A stretch of DNA of 64,000 nt, from assembly GCA_016617855.1 (NCBI GenBank), contig JAECUM010000793.1, positions 186,001 to 250,000 of the forward strand. Direction: 5' to 3'. Position numbers and translations under genes: made by a program. Below are positions 12,098 to 23,689 of this stretch, piece after piece. The stretch is from Megalonaias nervosa (taxonomy: Eukaryota; Mollusca; Bivalvia; Unionida; Unionidae). The notes beneath the pieces are model-generated. The model did no database searches. It was not told the origin of the DNA and saw nothing but the letters and a program-made list of their open reading frames with translations. Numbering within the stretch: position 1 is the stretch's first letter; every line of letters starts with the position of its first letter.

Positions 12098-12836
12098 CTC
12101 ACTTACCAACCCTTACTATTTGACTGCATTGACCATTAAATTTACGGACTTCTGGAATAAATGGAATAATTACACAAATATGATTGGCTTGTCCATGTTT
12201 GATCCAGACCTGGACTACATATTAGATTTAGTGGAGTTTGTCAGGGAACAAGTCCCACAAGAGTACCTCAGACATTTTTCATGCAAAACTCCTGCTTTGA
12301 GATGTTGCTTATATAGCATTTTCTAGAAATGTCATCCAGTAAACCCCAAAACGTTCAAGTATAAAAAAGACCATAAGCTTCCTAATTTTTAAACAGTAAA
12401 CACATAGGTATTAAAAAGGAATATTCAGATTCTTGTGGGAGGGTGGAGCAGGAAAGGCAATATTTATGTCTATTGGACATCAGGTGTTTATTTTGAGTGT
12501 CTTGTGGCAGAAGAGATGATGGCCTTCGCTACATGAAATTCAAAACAAACCCCCAAGATTACATCAGGTTGAGAAATTTAGCTGGAAGCCTTTGAGTTTG
12601 GGTTTGGAACTGCAGTTTCAGAAACTGTACTAGAGGTAAATAATGTCTAAGTGTACTTTACATTTTTAATTGCATCAGCCTCAGGTCACACTTCTGAACT
12701 GTTTAAATGCATGTTTTCAAAGTCAACAATAACAGTACATACTATTGTGTTATACTTTACTGAAAATTGGTCTAACTTGTGGGAAATTATTGAAAGCCAT
12801 ACTGAGAAATTCTTGTTAAGGCACGCAGGTCTGAGC
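12098..12836 (+). mobile_element. Third, more decayed copy of the nested hAT-type element
   Basis: It aligns collinearly with 2822-3607: a 'taccaacccttac' left end, 'aggaatattcagattcttgtg', 'ggcagaagagatgatggcc', 'tttactgaaaattggtc' and a right end 'gcacgcaggtctg'. It has no coding capacity. Confidence 0.6.
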
Positions 12837-13289
12837 GTGTCAGTATTTTCAGTTGATAATTATTTCTCTGTATTAACTTAAAATATTTTCAGTATGTATA
12901 GTTGTTGTTTATGTTTGTGTGATGTAGCAAATTTAGTTATGTCCACTCCTTACTAATTCTCCTTGATGAAACCTCTAAAACTTTGTAGTCTGGCTCCATT
13001 TGAACCAGGTTTTAATTTTCAGCCAGTACTCTAGATCTTTAAATTTATTTGGAAGAAGCAACAGAATAATGTCATTGTGATTTATAACCATGTATTCATT
13101 TAAAGAAGTGTCAAGATATTGTCTTTTGTGGAAATACCAAAGTTTAACATGTACTCGAGCTGAGAAGTTCTATGAAAGTGGAGCTGGGAACCCACACTGC
13201 ATACTGAGCATGTAAAAATAGGTCACTATGATCAACATTTTGATATGCTGGTGTACTGTTTCTGAGGATCAGTACCATATATATTTGTT

Positions 13290-13660
13290 TATAAGTTCAG
13301 CCCAACTGCTGACTGCACAGACCCTTAACTACCATCACATTTGTTGGAGTAATCAGTAGAACAAGCAACATAGTTCTTTTCTGGTGGGGTTTTTTTTTTT
13401 TGGTTTGACAGCATTTTTATCACATGCTTGGTTATATCATGGCATGGAGATGGAGCTAAGTGCATTTTCCGAGGATATACCAAGATACTCTTCCATGCCA
13501 GGGTTGGGTATTGACAACCCATGGATTATGAGTCGGACACTCTAATAACTGACCTACCATGAGTCCCTCACAAACAATAACGACCCTGTAAGTCAGCACA
13601 TTATACAATGGCAGATCAAGAATTTATGTTTGCAGTTGGACTCGACTTGTTAACAAATAT
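13290..13660. mobile_element. Palindromic MITE copy 3, split by a SINE
   Basis: The left half (about 13290-13370) and right half (about 13569-13660) are both family sequence: 'cagcccaactgctgactgc' and 'gtttgcagttggactcgac'. The SINE at 13371-13568 separates them. Confidence 0.6.
13371..13568 (-). mobile_element. tRNA-Met-like SINE inserted in a MITE
   Basis: On the minus strand it starts GGGACTCATGGTAGGTCAGT, then GACTCATAATCCATGGG, a tRNA-like D-arm and a CAT anticodon context, then GGTTGTCAATACCC as a B-box candidate. It ends in a long A-run (minus strand) at about 13390-13400. The MITE halves on either side carry ACAAGCAACA and ACAAACAATA, 8 of 10 identical, a plausible aged target duplication. 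Confidence 0.6.
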
Positions 13661-14804
13661 ATTCTATCAGTTTTCTTACCCGTTAAATTTTTTTGTACAC
13701 AGTTGATCAATCAAATTAACTTTTTTTAAGACTAAAATATTCCATACAACTAAAGGCTGAAATTGGTGTCTCCTGCTTCTTCTCACTTAACGGGTCAGGT
13801 GTTGGAGGTGTTCAGTAAGGCAGTGCATGAAGTTAACTGTCTCCTTTTCTCTTTCTGGTGCTGAGGATAAGAAAATTGTCTACAGTCAGGAAAGGCTTTG
13901 TGAGGCCTTTATCCACATCTGCTGCTCCTGCACTCCACAATGGTCAAAGTGCTTACACAGTTTTCCTTGGGCTAGGAACCTGACAAACAGCTCAGTCCTC
14001 CTTTCCAGTAACTTATCTCTGCCTTCAACTACAGTACAACTCGCACGATTTTTTGGAACCCCACGCATCACAGTGGGGTTGTTGAGTGGAGAGGATTAAG
14101 AAAAAACCCTTCACCATCTCGCTGTGCATCCTGACAGTTGCTGGAATGGCTCACAGAGAACTGCTCTGCATACCTTGCGTTCTCATCATCATGGATGACC
14201 ACAGTGGAGTGGATCTGGTCCCTATGAAATGGACATGGTTTACTGTGTATGACCCCTGCAAGCATGTTCTTTCACGGTTTACGGGGAGAGAGGTGCAAAT
14301 TCAACTACTTCATTATCAGCTGATTATAAACATTTCCTAGTTCTAATGAAAATAATGTAATATAATTCCAAATCAAATTTATTATATTAACAGTGGAAAT
14401 GCCTTGCACAATGTATTATTATTATTGTACATTTTTTCATTTCGAAAAGGCTGAACAACATCTTTTGCAATAAGTTTACACTTTTACTTTATTCAAAGAA
14501 GTCATTACAAACTTATGCACTTACTTGACAAGACCTTGTTAATTAATTTGACCTCAAATGTTTTGTTTAAATGTGGAAAATAGTAACTTGAATAATGTGG
14601 AAAAAGTAACTTATAAGCAGCATTTTGCCATTGCTTGATGGGAAAGGCTGCTCTGACTTCTCATTCAAAGGAACGCAACATAAGAAGACAGACATGCTAC
14701 GTTGAGAAGGAAAAATACAAATATTCATGCATCCACTCGAGATTCACTCCGCTGCACCAGCTGCCATGTCTGCTGCTGTGACAACAGCCATACCTTCAGA
14801 TACT
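13661..14804. other. Intergenic; less AT-rich patch at 13800-14300 of unknown nature
   Basis: Several overlapping frames on both strands at 13827-14340 (up to 90 codons) occur in a locally GC-richer patch. No domain, start context or splice consensus stood out. It could be a decayed gene or retrocopy. Confidence 0.3.
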
Positions 14805-15940
14805 ACAGTGTCCCCATCTCAGTATCACTTTCATCCTATATCACCATACAGTGTCCCCATATCAGTATCACTTTCATCCTATATCACCATAGTGTCCCCA
14901 TATCAGTATCACTTTCATCCTATATCACTAGTGTCCCCATATCAGTATCACTTTCATCCTATGTCACTAGTGTCCCCATCTCAGTATCACTTTCATCCTA
15001 TATCACCATACAGTGTCCCCATATCAGTATCACTTTCATCCTATATCACCATAGTGTCCCCATATCAGTATCACTTTCATCCTATATCACTAGTGTCCCC
15101 ATATCAGTATCACTTTCATCCTATGTCACTAGTGTCCCCATCTCAGTATCACTTTCATCCTATATCACCATACAGTGTCCCCATATCAGTATCACTTTCA
15201 TCCTATATCACATAGTGTCCCCATCTCAGTATCACTTTCATCCTATGTCACTAGTGTCCCCATCTCAGTATCACTTTCATCCTATGTCACTAGTGTCCCC
15301 ATCTCAGTATCACTTTCATCCTATGTCACTAGTGTCCCCATCTCAGTATCACTTTCATCCTATGTCACTACAGTGTCCCCATATCAGTATCACTTTCATC
15401 CTATATCACTACAGTGTCCCCATATCAGTATCACTTTCATCCTATAACATTAGTGTCCCCATATCAGTATCACTTTCATCCTGTATCACTACAGTGTCCC
15501 CATATCAGTATCACTTTCATCCTATATCACAACAGTGTCTCCATCTCAGTATCACTTTCACCCTATATCACTACAGTGTCCCCATCTCAGTATCACTTTC
15601 ATCCTATATCACTACAGTGTCCCCATATCAGTATCACTTTCATCCTATATCACTACAGTGTCCCCCTCTCAGTATCACTTTCATCCTATATCACTACAGT
15701 GTCCCCATATCAGTATCACTTTCATCCTATATCACTACAGTGTCTCCATCTCAGTATCACTTTCATCCTATATCACTCTCCCCATCTCAGTATCACTTTC
15801 ATCCTATATCACTATACTGTGTCCCCATCTCAGATACTAGTGTCCCCATCTCAGTATCACTTTCATCCTATATCACTACAGTGTCCCCATCTCAGTATCA
15901 CTTTCATCCTATATCACCATACAGTGTCCCCATTTCATCC
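14805..15940. repeat. 39-43-bp minisatellite, about 28 copies, with higher-order structure
   Basis: The core is 'gtgtccccatatcagtatca' plus 'ctttcatcctatatcac'. Monomers of 43, 41, 39 and 39 bp form a 162-bp higher-order unit: the 'caccatacag' junction recurs at 14842, 15004 and 15166. Later the array becomes mostly 41-bp units with 'cactacag'. Long frames across it (up to 413 codons) are artefacts of the repeat. Confidence 0.92.
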
Positions 15941-16654
15941 TAATCTGAGTATTTTATTGCAAAAGTGTGTTGGTGTTTAAAAATTAATTATAGCTTCTAA
16001 TTATTTATTTTCATTCATCAAATGAAGAAACGTCAAACATGTTTCAGTGGATGTTTCCAGACTCTATCATTGCCAAGAGTATGAGAAGTATGAGTTGTGG
16101 TGAGACAAAATCTATGTATATCGCATGTTTTGGAATTGCACCATACTTAAGTGCTCTTTAAGGACAGAGTGTAAAGAATTAGTTTATAAATTTGTACATA
16201 AAATGAAAGAATATATCCCACTAGCATACACCTTGGTTAGAAGTTTATCATGTAGTGATCCTGCTCTGATATGCAAGGCCCAGATCAGTGTATGGATAAA
16301 TTCTGAACAGTACTAAACAATCTTCATTCATGTCAAATAGTTGATGTAAACAAGTGTGACCAAATAAAATTTATACAAAAAAGGTATTGCATCTGCCAAG
16401 GAATTTAGACAAACTGAAGACGGGGTGTACCTGTTTCTTGTAATACATTTTGTGGTTAAGTACATGGTCATTTGCCATATTCTGATGGTATGGAAGTGTC
16501 TTGAAATAGAATCCACTTTTAATTTGAAATAATGCACATTTTCTAAGCTAAAATGTTCTTTAATTCCATTTAGTATTGGTAATGAAACTTGAAAAACTGA
16601 ATTTCATCCTGGAAAAGACCTAGAAATTATTTTGTAATAAAGCGTGGGAATCGT

Positions 16655-16835
16655 GTAAAGTGCACCAAGTCGGATGGCTTAGTGTGTTAGAAACACTTGG
16701 TTACTTAACCTCCACCACTTCTCTGCCACACATGCCAACCATTATGCTTTTGGCATAATCATGCTTTTCTCACCCAATTATGTCCCACACTCGTCTGTAT
16801 ATGGATTGTGGTTTTCTGGTACAATAAAAAAAATA
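16655..16835 (+). mobile_element. Possible SINE remnant
   Basis: It starts with GTCGGATGGCTTAGTGTG, a weak A-box-like tRNA head, has an internal imperfect palindrome around 'atgcttttggcataatcat', and ends 'ggtacaataaaaaaaataaa'. The B box is not convincing. Confidence 0.3.
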
Positions 16836-16969
16836 AAAATAAAGCCATATAATTTTGTTGTTTTTGTCATATTTATCATTATCTTTTTAATCCCATTCAT
16901 CATATAAATTTGAGAATATTCTATAATAAAAAAAGACTCCTACATAAGAATAGTGTAAGGGTCCATCCT

Positions 16970-17125
16970 AGACATATAATTTCCAATTTTCTACTATAGC
17001 ACTGTACACGACACATTTCTGTGTCAATACAATTTCCAATTTTCTACTATAGCACTGTACACGACATTTCTGTGTCAATACAATTTCCAATTTTCTACTA
17101 TAGCACTGTACACGACACATTTCTG
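16970..17125. repeat. 51-53-bp tandem repeat, 3 copies
   Basis: The unit contains 'caatttccaattttctac', 'tatagcactgtacacgac' and 'atttctgtgtcaata'. Confidence 0.85.
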
Positions 17126-17586
17126 ACAAAACTGGTTTCTTCAGTCTGAAACTTTGCCTCAGATTCATTATATTGATAATAGTTTATTAGTGGACCAGTC
17201 CATAACTTATAAAAAAATGGCATCGTATGCTTAGTGAAACACGCATTAACGGTGTGATTTATGGATGTTATATGACTGAAAAATATTAGAGCAGATGGAT
17301 CTTTTCACACTTCAAAACATGTTGGATCAGAAAAGAGAGAAATTAGGAGTTTTACAAATCTGAAAAGAATATGAGTGATGCAATACAACATTTAGACTGA
17401 GCACATCATCATGATCACTGCAGAATTTTTACACTTTAGGATTATTCAGCAAATGGTAGACAAGTTATAGTGAGTGTTGAATATAAATTTATTCTGGTTC
17501 TGAAACAAATGGATTTTGCCAATTGGTGAAAAGAATTTTGACTAACTTCAGAACCAGTTTAGTAGCAAAGATAAATGTACATTATT

Positions 17587-17599
17587 TTATTTTATACCA
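17587..17599. repeat. 5' target-site duplication of the L1-like element
   Basis: TTATTTTATACCA, identical to 23665-23677. It fixes the element's 5' boundary at 17600. Confidence 0.85.
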
Positions 17600-18017
17600 G
17601 GGGGTTGACAGTAATGGCGGCTATAGGTGTAAGCTAGTAAAAGTGGCTCTGTAGATTTTGGCAGTTATAAGTGGTTTGTTTTACAGTGAAATAGTTCATA
17701 TTTGTTGGGATGATATGTGAACATTCAAGGAATGCAGGGTATATAACATTATTGGCGGATTACACTCAATTTTGAAAAAAAAAAAATGTTTTTTTTCCAC
17801 TCAAATTCATACATGATGGAGTAGAGAAGGAAGCTTAGTGGGTGCAGTTTTGAGCCTTTCCCTACCTGATTTGTTTGACTCATTTACTTATTTCAGCGTT
17901 ATTACCTGTCTATCATTTTCCTTCATTTGTAAGAATTCTTTGGCACATGGTGAGTAATAATCAGTGTCACAAATGAGTAGTGAGAAATAATTAGTCCAAA
18001 CAAGATTAGCTACAAGC
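17600..18017 (+). promoter_or_regulatory. 5' UTR / internal promoter of the L1-like element
   Basis: This is about 418 bases before the ORF1 start. It opens GGGGGTTGACAG and then ATGGCGGCTATAGG from 17614. A G-run start with a YY1-type site within the first 25 bases is the layout of mammalian L1 promoters, where YY1 helps set the start site. Function here is inferred from that resemblance. Confidence 0.45.
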
Positions 18018-18916
18018 ATGAGTGGAAAGAAAGACCAAGTCAAGCAACAAATGAAAACCAGATTACAGAGTGGCACCCTAATGGAAACATCTGACACAAG
18101 TTTGAGTGAATCAAGTTTGAGTACAATTCAGCTGGACTTAGATGAAATAAAGCAAAGCTTCAAAGGGAGCATTTCCAAAGCAGATTTCACATCTGCTATT
18201 GCTGATTTGGTGAAAAAAGATGACCTTACAGAAATTGTCTCAACCATTGTGAGGAAATTGTTAGAGAATGTGAAGGAAGATCTGAGAAAGGAGATAGCTG
18301 TAGAAAGTGAAAGGGTAGTAAAGGAGAGGACAGGAGAGTTGATGGATAGGGTGGATTCACTGGAATTCGAAAACCACAAATTGCGAGAAAAATTACAAGA
18401 GGCAAAAAGGACAATGATAAAATGAGGAGTGACATGAAAGAGTTTGGCAGGAGATCAAAACAAGCAAGTGCAGCCTCAAACCAAATGGAACAATTTTCAA
18501 GGAAGCTGAATGTTAAAGTTTTAGGGCTGGAGGAGGAGGAGAATGAAAGTCTGAGAGAGAAAATTCCGAAATTGGTGAAAGAAGTCACAAAGATTAATTT
18601 GGATAACAGGGACATAGTGGCTGTGCATAGGATCCCAGGCCGACAGGGACAGCCAAGGCCAGTGATTGTCAAATTCTGGAGTCTGGATTGTAAACTTCCA
18701 ATTATCAAGAAGCAGAAAGACTTTAAACAGAGCAAAGGAATTAGACTGGTAGAGGATGTGACGAAGATGAGTACTGAACTTATCAATAAATTATCCAGGC
18801 ATCAGGAGATTGATAGTGCATGGTACGCTAATGGATTTGTGTATGGTAAAACCAGATCATGAAAAAGGATAAAATTTGACATTTATGATGATATTGATGA
18901 GAAAATTAGAGTATAA
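18018..18916 (+). pseudogene. L1-like ORF1, RNA-binding protein, broken
   Basis: ORF1 proteins bind the element's RNA as coiled-coil multimers. The 5' half (18018-18425) is a Lys/Glu-rich helical region with an SDTSLSESSLS leader. A one-base shift near 18405 moves the frame, and the 3' half (18422-18862) has LNVKVLGLEEEENESL, DIVAVHRIPGRQGQPRPVIV and AWYANGFVYGKT, which match the RRM-like core and C-terminal domain of Tx1/L1-type ORF1. A TGA at 18860-18862 interrupts the last KRIKFDIYDDI segment, which would otherwise end at TAA 18914-18916. So there is one frameshift and one premature stop. Confidence 0.75.
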
Positions 18917-19624
18917 GTGCCATATGCAGCTCTATGAATTCATGAAATTGGCTAAATAGGTATGTGAACCTTCTTTTGGATACTCCCCTTTCTACTCTAA
19001 TTTGTTTTAATTATTTTTTATAAGTTACTTCTTTCCTTCACCAGTTTTGTCATTAGTTAACAGATTTGTTACTCGCTCATCAATTATATCAAATCTCTCC
19101 TTAATCAATTCATCCACTAATTCATAAATTATCTTTCACCCATATACACTTTTACTTACTCAGTTGTTTATTCATCATATTCAACACTACTCACCCACGT
19201 TCAATACTTAAGTTCTCCCATTCTTGCTCAGTCATTCAGTCACTCAGTACATTCATGTATGCTCTCTTTCATACTTTCTTCACCCCTTCTGTCCTTCATT
19301 TTGTAATTTATACTCTTATTAATCTGTGCCTATTGGTTTACCAAACTGTTTTAGCTCCTGGAAATCTGTCAAAGGTGATTAAAAGTTATCACAAATGGAG
19401 CTGTTTCACTTGTTGTCTATCGTTCACTGTATCAATGTTAACTGCAGCCAAATCTACAGCATGTATTGCAACACCATGGATGTTTTTATTATAGACGTTT
19501 GTATTCTGCGTGAGTATGTGTGTGAGTGTGGGTGTGAAAGCCATGCATATGATAAATTCAAGGTGATAATTACTTCATACATTCTTGTACAAGAACATGT
19601 ATACGTAAAATTTCTGCCGTTCTC
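18917..19624 (+). other. Inter-ORF spacer of the L1-like element
   Basis: About 700 bases rich in pyrimidine, with many 'ttcattc' and 'cactcac' runs and no convincing coding potential. It is long compared with the short inter-ORF gap of mammalian L1. It may be spacer, a second promoter, or carry the signal for ORF2 translation. Confidence 0.5.
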
Positions 19625-22600
19625 ATGGATAATAACATAAAAATTATATCTATGAATGTTAGAGGCCTGCAAGATTCAGTCTTTAAACGAAGGGACATTT
19701 TCCACTGGGTAAAACAAAAGAATGTATCTATAGTATGTTTGCAAGAAACTCATAGTACAAAGAACGATGAAATATATTGGGCAGCTGAGTGGGGATACAA
19801 ATGTATATTTAGCCACTGCTCTAGTAATAGTGCTGGGGTTGCAATACTTTTTAGAAATACTTTCGAATTTGTAATTCATAGAGAAAGATGTGACAGTCAA
19901 GGAAGGTTTATTATTTTAGATATTACAATTAATGGCAACAGAATAACCCTCGTGAATTTGTATGGTTATAATGATCATAATCCTAGCTTCTTTAGAAAGT
20001 TAAAGGAGGAGATTTTATTTCTTGAGAACTCATCAATTATAATGTGCGGAGACTGGAATACTGTTCAGGACTTGGGCACTTATAATTATTTTATATGACA
20101 AACACCAACAGTCTAGAGCAGTGATCCAAGACCTGAAAAACGAATTGGAACTAATTGATCCCTGGTGAAATTCGAATCAAAACTGGATGTATACCTGGAG
20201 GCAAGAATCTCCCTTGAAACAAAGTAGATTAGATTACTTTCTCGTATCTGAAGACATTCATATGAATACAGTTGATGCGTGTATCTTACATGGATATAAG
20301 TCTGATCATTTAGCTATTGCTCTGAGTGTGGCTTTCTCAACGTGTTCAAGGGGAAAAGGATATTGGAAATTTAATGCCCAACTGTTGAAGAACATTGAGT
20401 ATACTGATTTGGCCAAAGAGTGTATAGCTGACACTGTAAATGAACATTATGTAGGGGGAAATAAAGATGACTCCCTCCGTGTTTCTCTTTCCTGTAATGA
20501 TCAAATGTTCTTTGAAATACTGAAAATGAAAATAAGATCTGAAACTATATGTTTTTCTATTAAGGAAACAAAAGAGAAACGGGAAAAATTAAAGAAAATT
20601 GAACAGGAAATAATAGAAATTTATGGGGAACTGTCGATTGACATAGACGGGGAAACTCTAGAAAATTTAGAGGAAAAAAAAGCAGCATTAGAGGAATCTA
20701 GGAAAAAATACATAGAGGGTGTTATCTTAAGATCTAAAGCCAGATGGTATGAATTTGGAGAAAAAAGCACAAAGTACTTTTTAAATCTTGAAAAAAGAAA
20801 TTATGTCAATAAGACAATAAAGGAAATTATTTTAGATGATGGGACAAATTTATCTGACCAAATAGATATTTTAGAAGCCCAAAAACAGTTTTATATGGAA
20901 TTGTACAAAGTAGAATTGTTCAGCTTGATGACGAGGAGACTCAAGAAACTCAAAATAGATTATTTAACCAAAATAGATTTTTTAATCACAATATTAAACT
21001 CAGTCAAGAGGAAAGAGAATCGTGCGAGGGTCTGCTTACAATTAATGAATGCGTTATGTCTCTAAAATGGATGGGAAAAAGTCCTGGCTCAGATGGATTC
21101 ACTGTAGAGTTCTATAAATTCTTCTTGAAGTCTCTTGGGGGATTCCTTTGCAGATCAATAAATTACGGTTACACTGTAGGAAAACTTTCAGATTTTCAGA
21201 CTCGAGGAGTCATAATATGTCTACCAAAGGAAGAAAAAGACAGAAGATTTTTCAAAAATTAGAGACCTATATCACTTTTAAATATTGACTATAAGATTGC
21301 TTCGGGAGCCATTGCAGCCAGGATCAAAAAGGTTCTTCACTGAATAATCAGTGATACCCAAAAAAGATTTATGAAGGATAGATTTATTGGAGAAAATACC
21401 AGGCTACTGTACGATATCATGAATCAACTTGAGAATGAAAATAGATATGGCTTATTATTATTAAAAGACTCTGAAAAAGCCTTTGACTCAATTGAATGGA
21501 TCTTTGTGGAAGAAGCTTTACAATCTTTCAACTGGTTTAAGCTGTTTTGTAATGACTCTAAAAGTTGTTATAAATAATGGGCATATGTCATCTTTTTTTA
21601 GACTTGAAAGAGGATGTCGTCAAGGAGATCCCCTTGCACCTTGTTTATTATCGGGGTTGAGATTTTAGCTTAACTTTAAAGCAAAATGTGGATGTACGGG
21701 GACTGATCTTTGATGTCAATGAATATAAATTGGGTCAGTATGCCGATGACGCTTTTATTCTTCTTGATGGATCTCAACTTTCTCTTAAAGCAACTATGAA
21801 TATCTTGCAAGGTTTTTTTTCTATTATCTGGACTTAAATGTAACATAACAAAAACAAAAACCATTTGGAGTGGAAACAAGAAATTTTCTAATGAAAGAAT
21901 ATGTCCCAATATGGGCCTAATTTGGTCCTCCTCTAACTTTACACTCCTTGGCATAGATTTTTTGCCAGAATTACAATAAATGGTGGAAATTAATTATATG
22001 AAGAAACTAACAAAGGCAAAACGAATATTGGCAAGCTGGAGTCAAAGACATGTCAGTAGTTGGTAAGGTAATTGTTGTAAAAACCCTTGTTCTGCCCATA
22101 TTCATACATCTTTTCTCAGCACTTCCAAATCCATCAGCAAAAGTTGAAGCAAAACTAAATCGTACATTATTTAAATTTGTATGGGGTGGAAAAGTAGAGA
22201 GAATTAAACGTGATATACTAGTAGCCCCAGAGAATGAGGGAGGACTCAATATGATACATATATTCTCATATATTAGGTATGTTAAGATAAGATGGGTAAA
22301 AAGATTGCTGGAAAATGAAAATGGAGCTTGGCAAAACTTAGTCAATAAAACTATACTCAGAAATAAAAAGGATATTTGGATTTTAGGGAGAAGGAAATTA
22401 GAAGAACTTAGTAAGCTCATTAAAAACAATTTTTGGAGAGATGTCATTTTGGCAGTATCTTACTGGAAAGAGGAACCGCAAAGTGCAAATGAGTTTTTAT
22501 CCATGAATATTTTAAATTTTGTCCCCCCTAGAATGTTCTATCAATATAAATCCTGGACAGAAGCCGGTTTTGAAATTTTGAATGATCTAGTAGATGATCA

Positions 22601-23095
22601 TGGTAATTTAATACCTTTTGAAATGATAAAAAACTAGAAGCGATGACTTCTTGAAAAACTTCTCCTTAATATCCAAAATTCCAAAAGCTTGGAAAGAAGC
22701 CATAAAAAACCATTTAGCACATAATAATTTTGATAAGCAGGAGGATAAAATAATGGACCTGCAAAAACATAATTCACTCAAGTTTGTTTACAAAGATCTT
22801 TTAAAAAAGGCTAAAAGGCAACATACTGCTAAGCAAGAATCTTGGATGCAAGTACTAAATAAAAATATAAGTAGTGAGGAGTGGTCTGAGATTTATAGCC
22901 GGGTGAAATGTTGTACCAAGGATACCAAGTTGATCTCTTTTAACTTTAAATTAATCCACAGAATAATCACTACTAATGATTTTTTGAAAAGAATTAACAT
23001 ATTGGATGACAACAAATGTACGTTCTGTAAGAGAGAGAATTAAAGTATTGAACATCTCTTCTATGATTGCAATATTACTTCACAGTTCTGGTACA
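19625..23095 (+). pseudogene. L1-like ORF2: endonuclease, reverse transcriptase, Cys/His knuckle; broken
   Basis: The endonuclease begins at 19625 with SMNVRGLQD, then LQETHS, GDWNTVQD and, after a frameshift near 20090 and a TGA at 20166-20168, SRLDYFLVS and SDHLAI; these are the metal- and DNA-binding motifs of the family. The reverse transcriptase has SPGSDGFTVEFYK (about 21075), RPISLLNIDYKI (about 21263), KAFDSIEW, GCRQGDPLAP (about 21614) and QYADDAFILL (about 21736). The catalytic Asp residues are readable but lie in different frames. The C-terminal segments at 22050-22637 and 22651-23043 end in CTFCKREN, a stop, then SIEHLFYDC, the usual C-x2-C...H-x4-C knuckle. At least half a dozen frameshifts and stops are present. 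Confidence 0.85.
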
Positions 23096-23664
23096 GTTTT
23101 ATTGAACATTTTGCACCTTCTTGCCCAAATATTGTACATTTGTCCAAAAAAGAAACACTTTTAGGAAGTGAACAACTGGACAGTTTGTGTAATTTCTTGC
23201 TTATTTTGGCAAAATATTATATTTATACTTGCAGATTCAACATGCAAAATCCTTCCATTTATGCTTTTAAGCAGAGAGTTGTAATGTAAAAGAATATTGA
23301 AAAAATACACTGCTAAGGTAAATAAAATAAGAGGACCAATTTCTTCAAAAATGGGCCTCAATAAATGAATAGGTAACTTGTATCTGATTGGATGGTAAAC
23401 AGGAACAAAACACTATTTTCAAAAGTCTATGTCACCTACATGTATTTGTCTATTTAGATTGAGTATCTAACCAGACTGTGTGCCATATGCATGTGTACAT
23501 GAGTGTGTGTGTTGTCTTTTTTTTTATAGATTATATTTATTATCCCTAGTTTATCTGGAACCAAGAAATGTTTGATTGTAAGGTGACCTGGGATGGTTCC
23601 CCAACCTAATGGTCAACCTATTATGGGGATAATATCAAAAAAAAACAAAAAAACCCCCCAAACA
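23096..23664 (+). other. 3' end and 3' UTR of the L1-like element
   Basis: The last coding remnant fades before about 23350. A short TG-repeat and T-run lie around 23505-23528. The end is 'aatatc' followed by A-rich sequence broken by single C's and closed by a C-run, abutting the 13-bp duplication. Confidence 0.6.
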
Positions 23665-23677
23665 TTATTTTATACCA
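23665..23677. repeat. 3' target-site duplication of the L1-like element
   Basis: Identical 13-mer to 17587-17599, placed directly after the A- and C-rich tail. Confidence 0.85.
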
Positions 23678-23689
23678 TGTACTATAGTG

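Larger units (their letters stand above)
15941..17586. other. Intergenic, no gene
   Basis: It contains a SINE-like remnant (16655-16835) and a 3-copy tandem repeat (16970-17125), and is otherwise AT-rich. Confidence 0.5.
17600..23664 (+). mobile_element. End-to-end but inactivated L1-like (L1/Tx1-type) non-LTR retrotransposon
   Basis: The 6.07-kb element is flanked by a perfect 13-bp direct repeat, TTATTTTATACCA, at 17587-17599 and 23665-23677. Order: 5' UTR with a G-run and ATGGCGGC; ORF1 with coiled coil and RRM-like C-terminal domain; a long spacer; ORF2 with apurinic-type endonuclease, reverse transcriptase and a C-terminal Cys/His knuckle; then a 3' UTR ending in A-rich sequence with a C-run. 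ORF1 and ORF2 both carry frameshifts and stops, so the copy cannot be autonomous. Target-primed reverse transcription accounts for the A-rich 3' end and the duplication. L1/Tx1 placement is by ORF1 type and overall plan, not by a tree. Confidence 0.88.

Noticed and set aside
14702..15980. Long frames of 413, 188, 162 and 101 codons
   Set aside because: All lie in the 39-43-bp tandem array; three frames are open at once, as expected from the repeat.
22007..22447. 146-codon minus frame and other minus frames over 18.1-22.4 kb
   Set aside because: They are shadows of the L1-like ORFs on the opposite strand.
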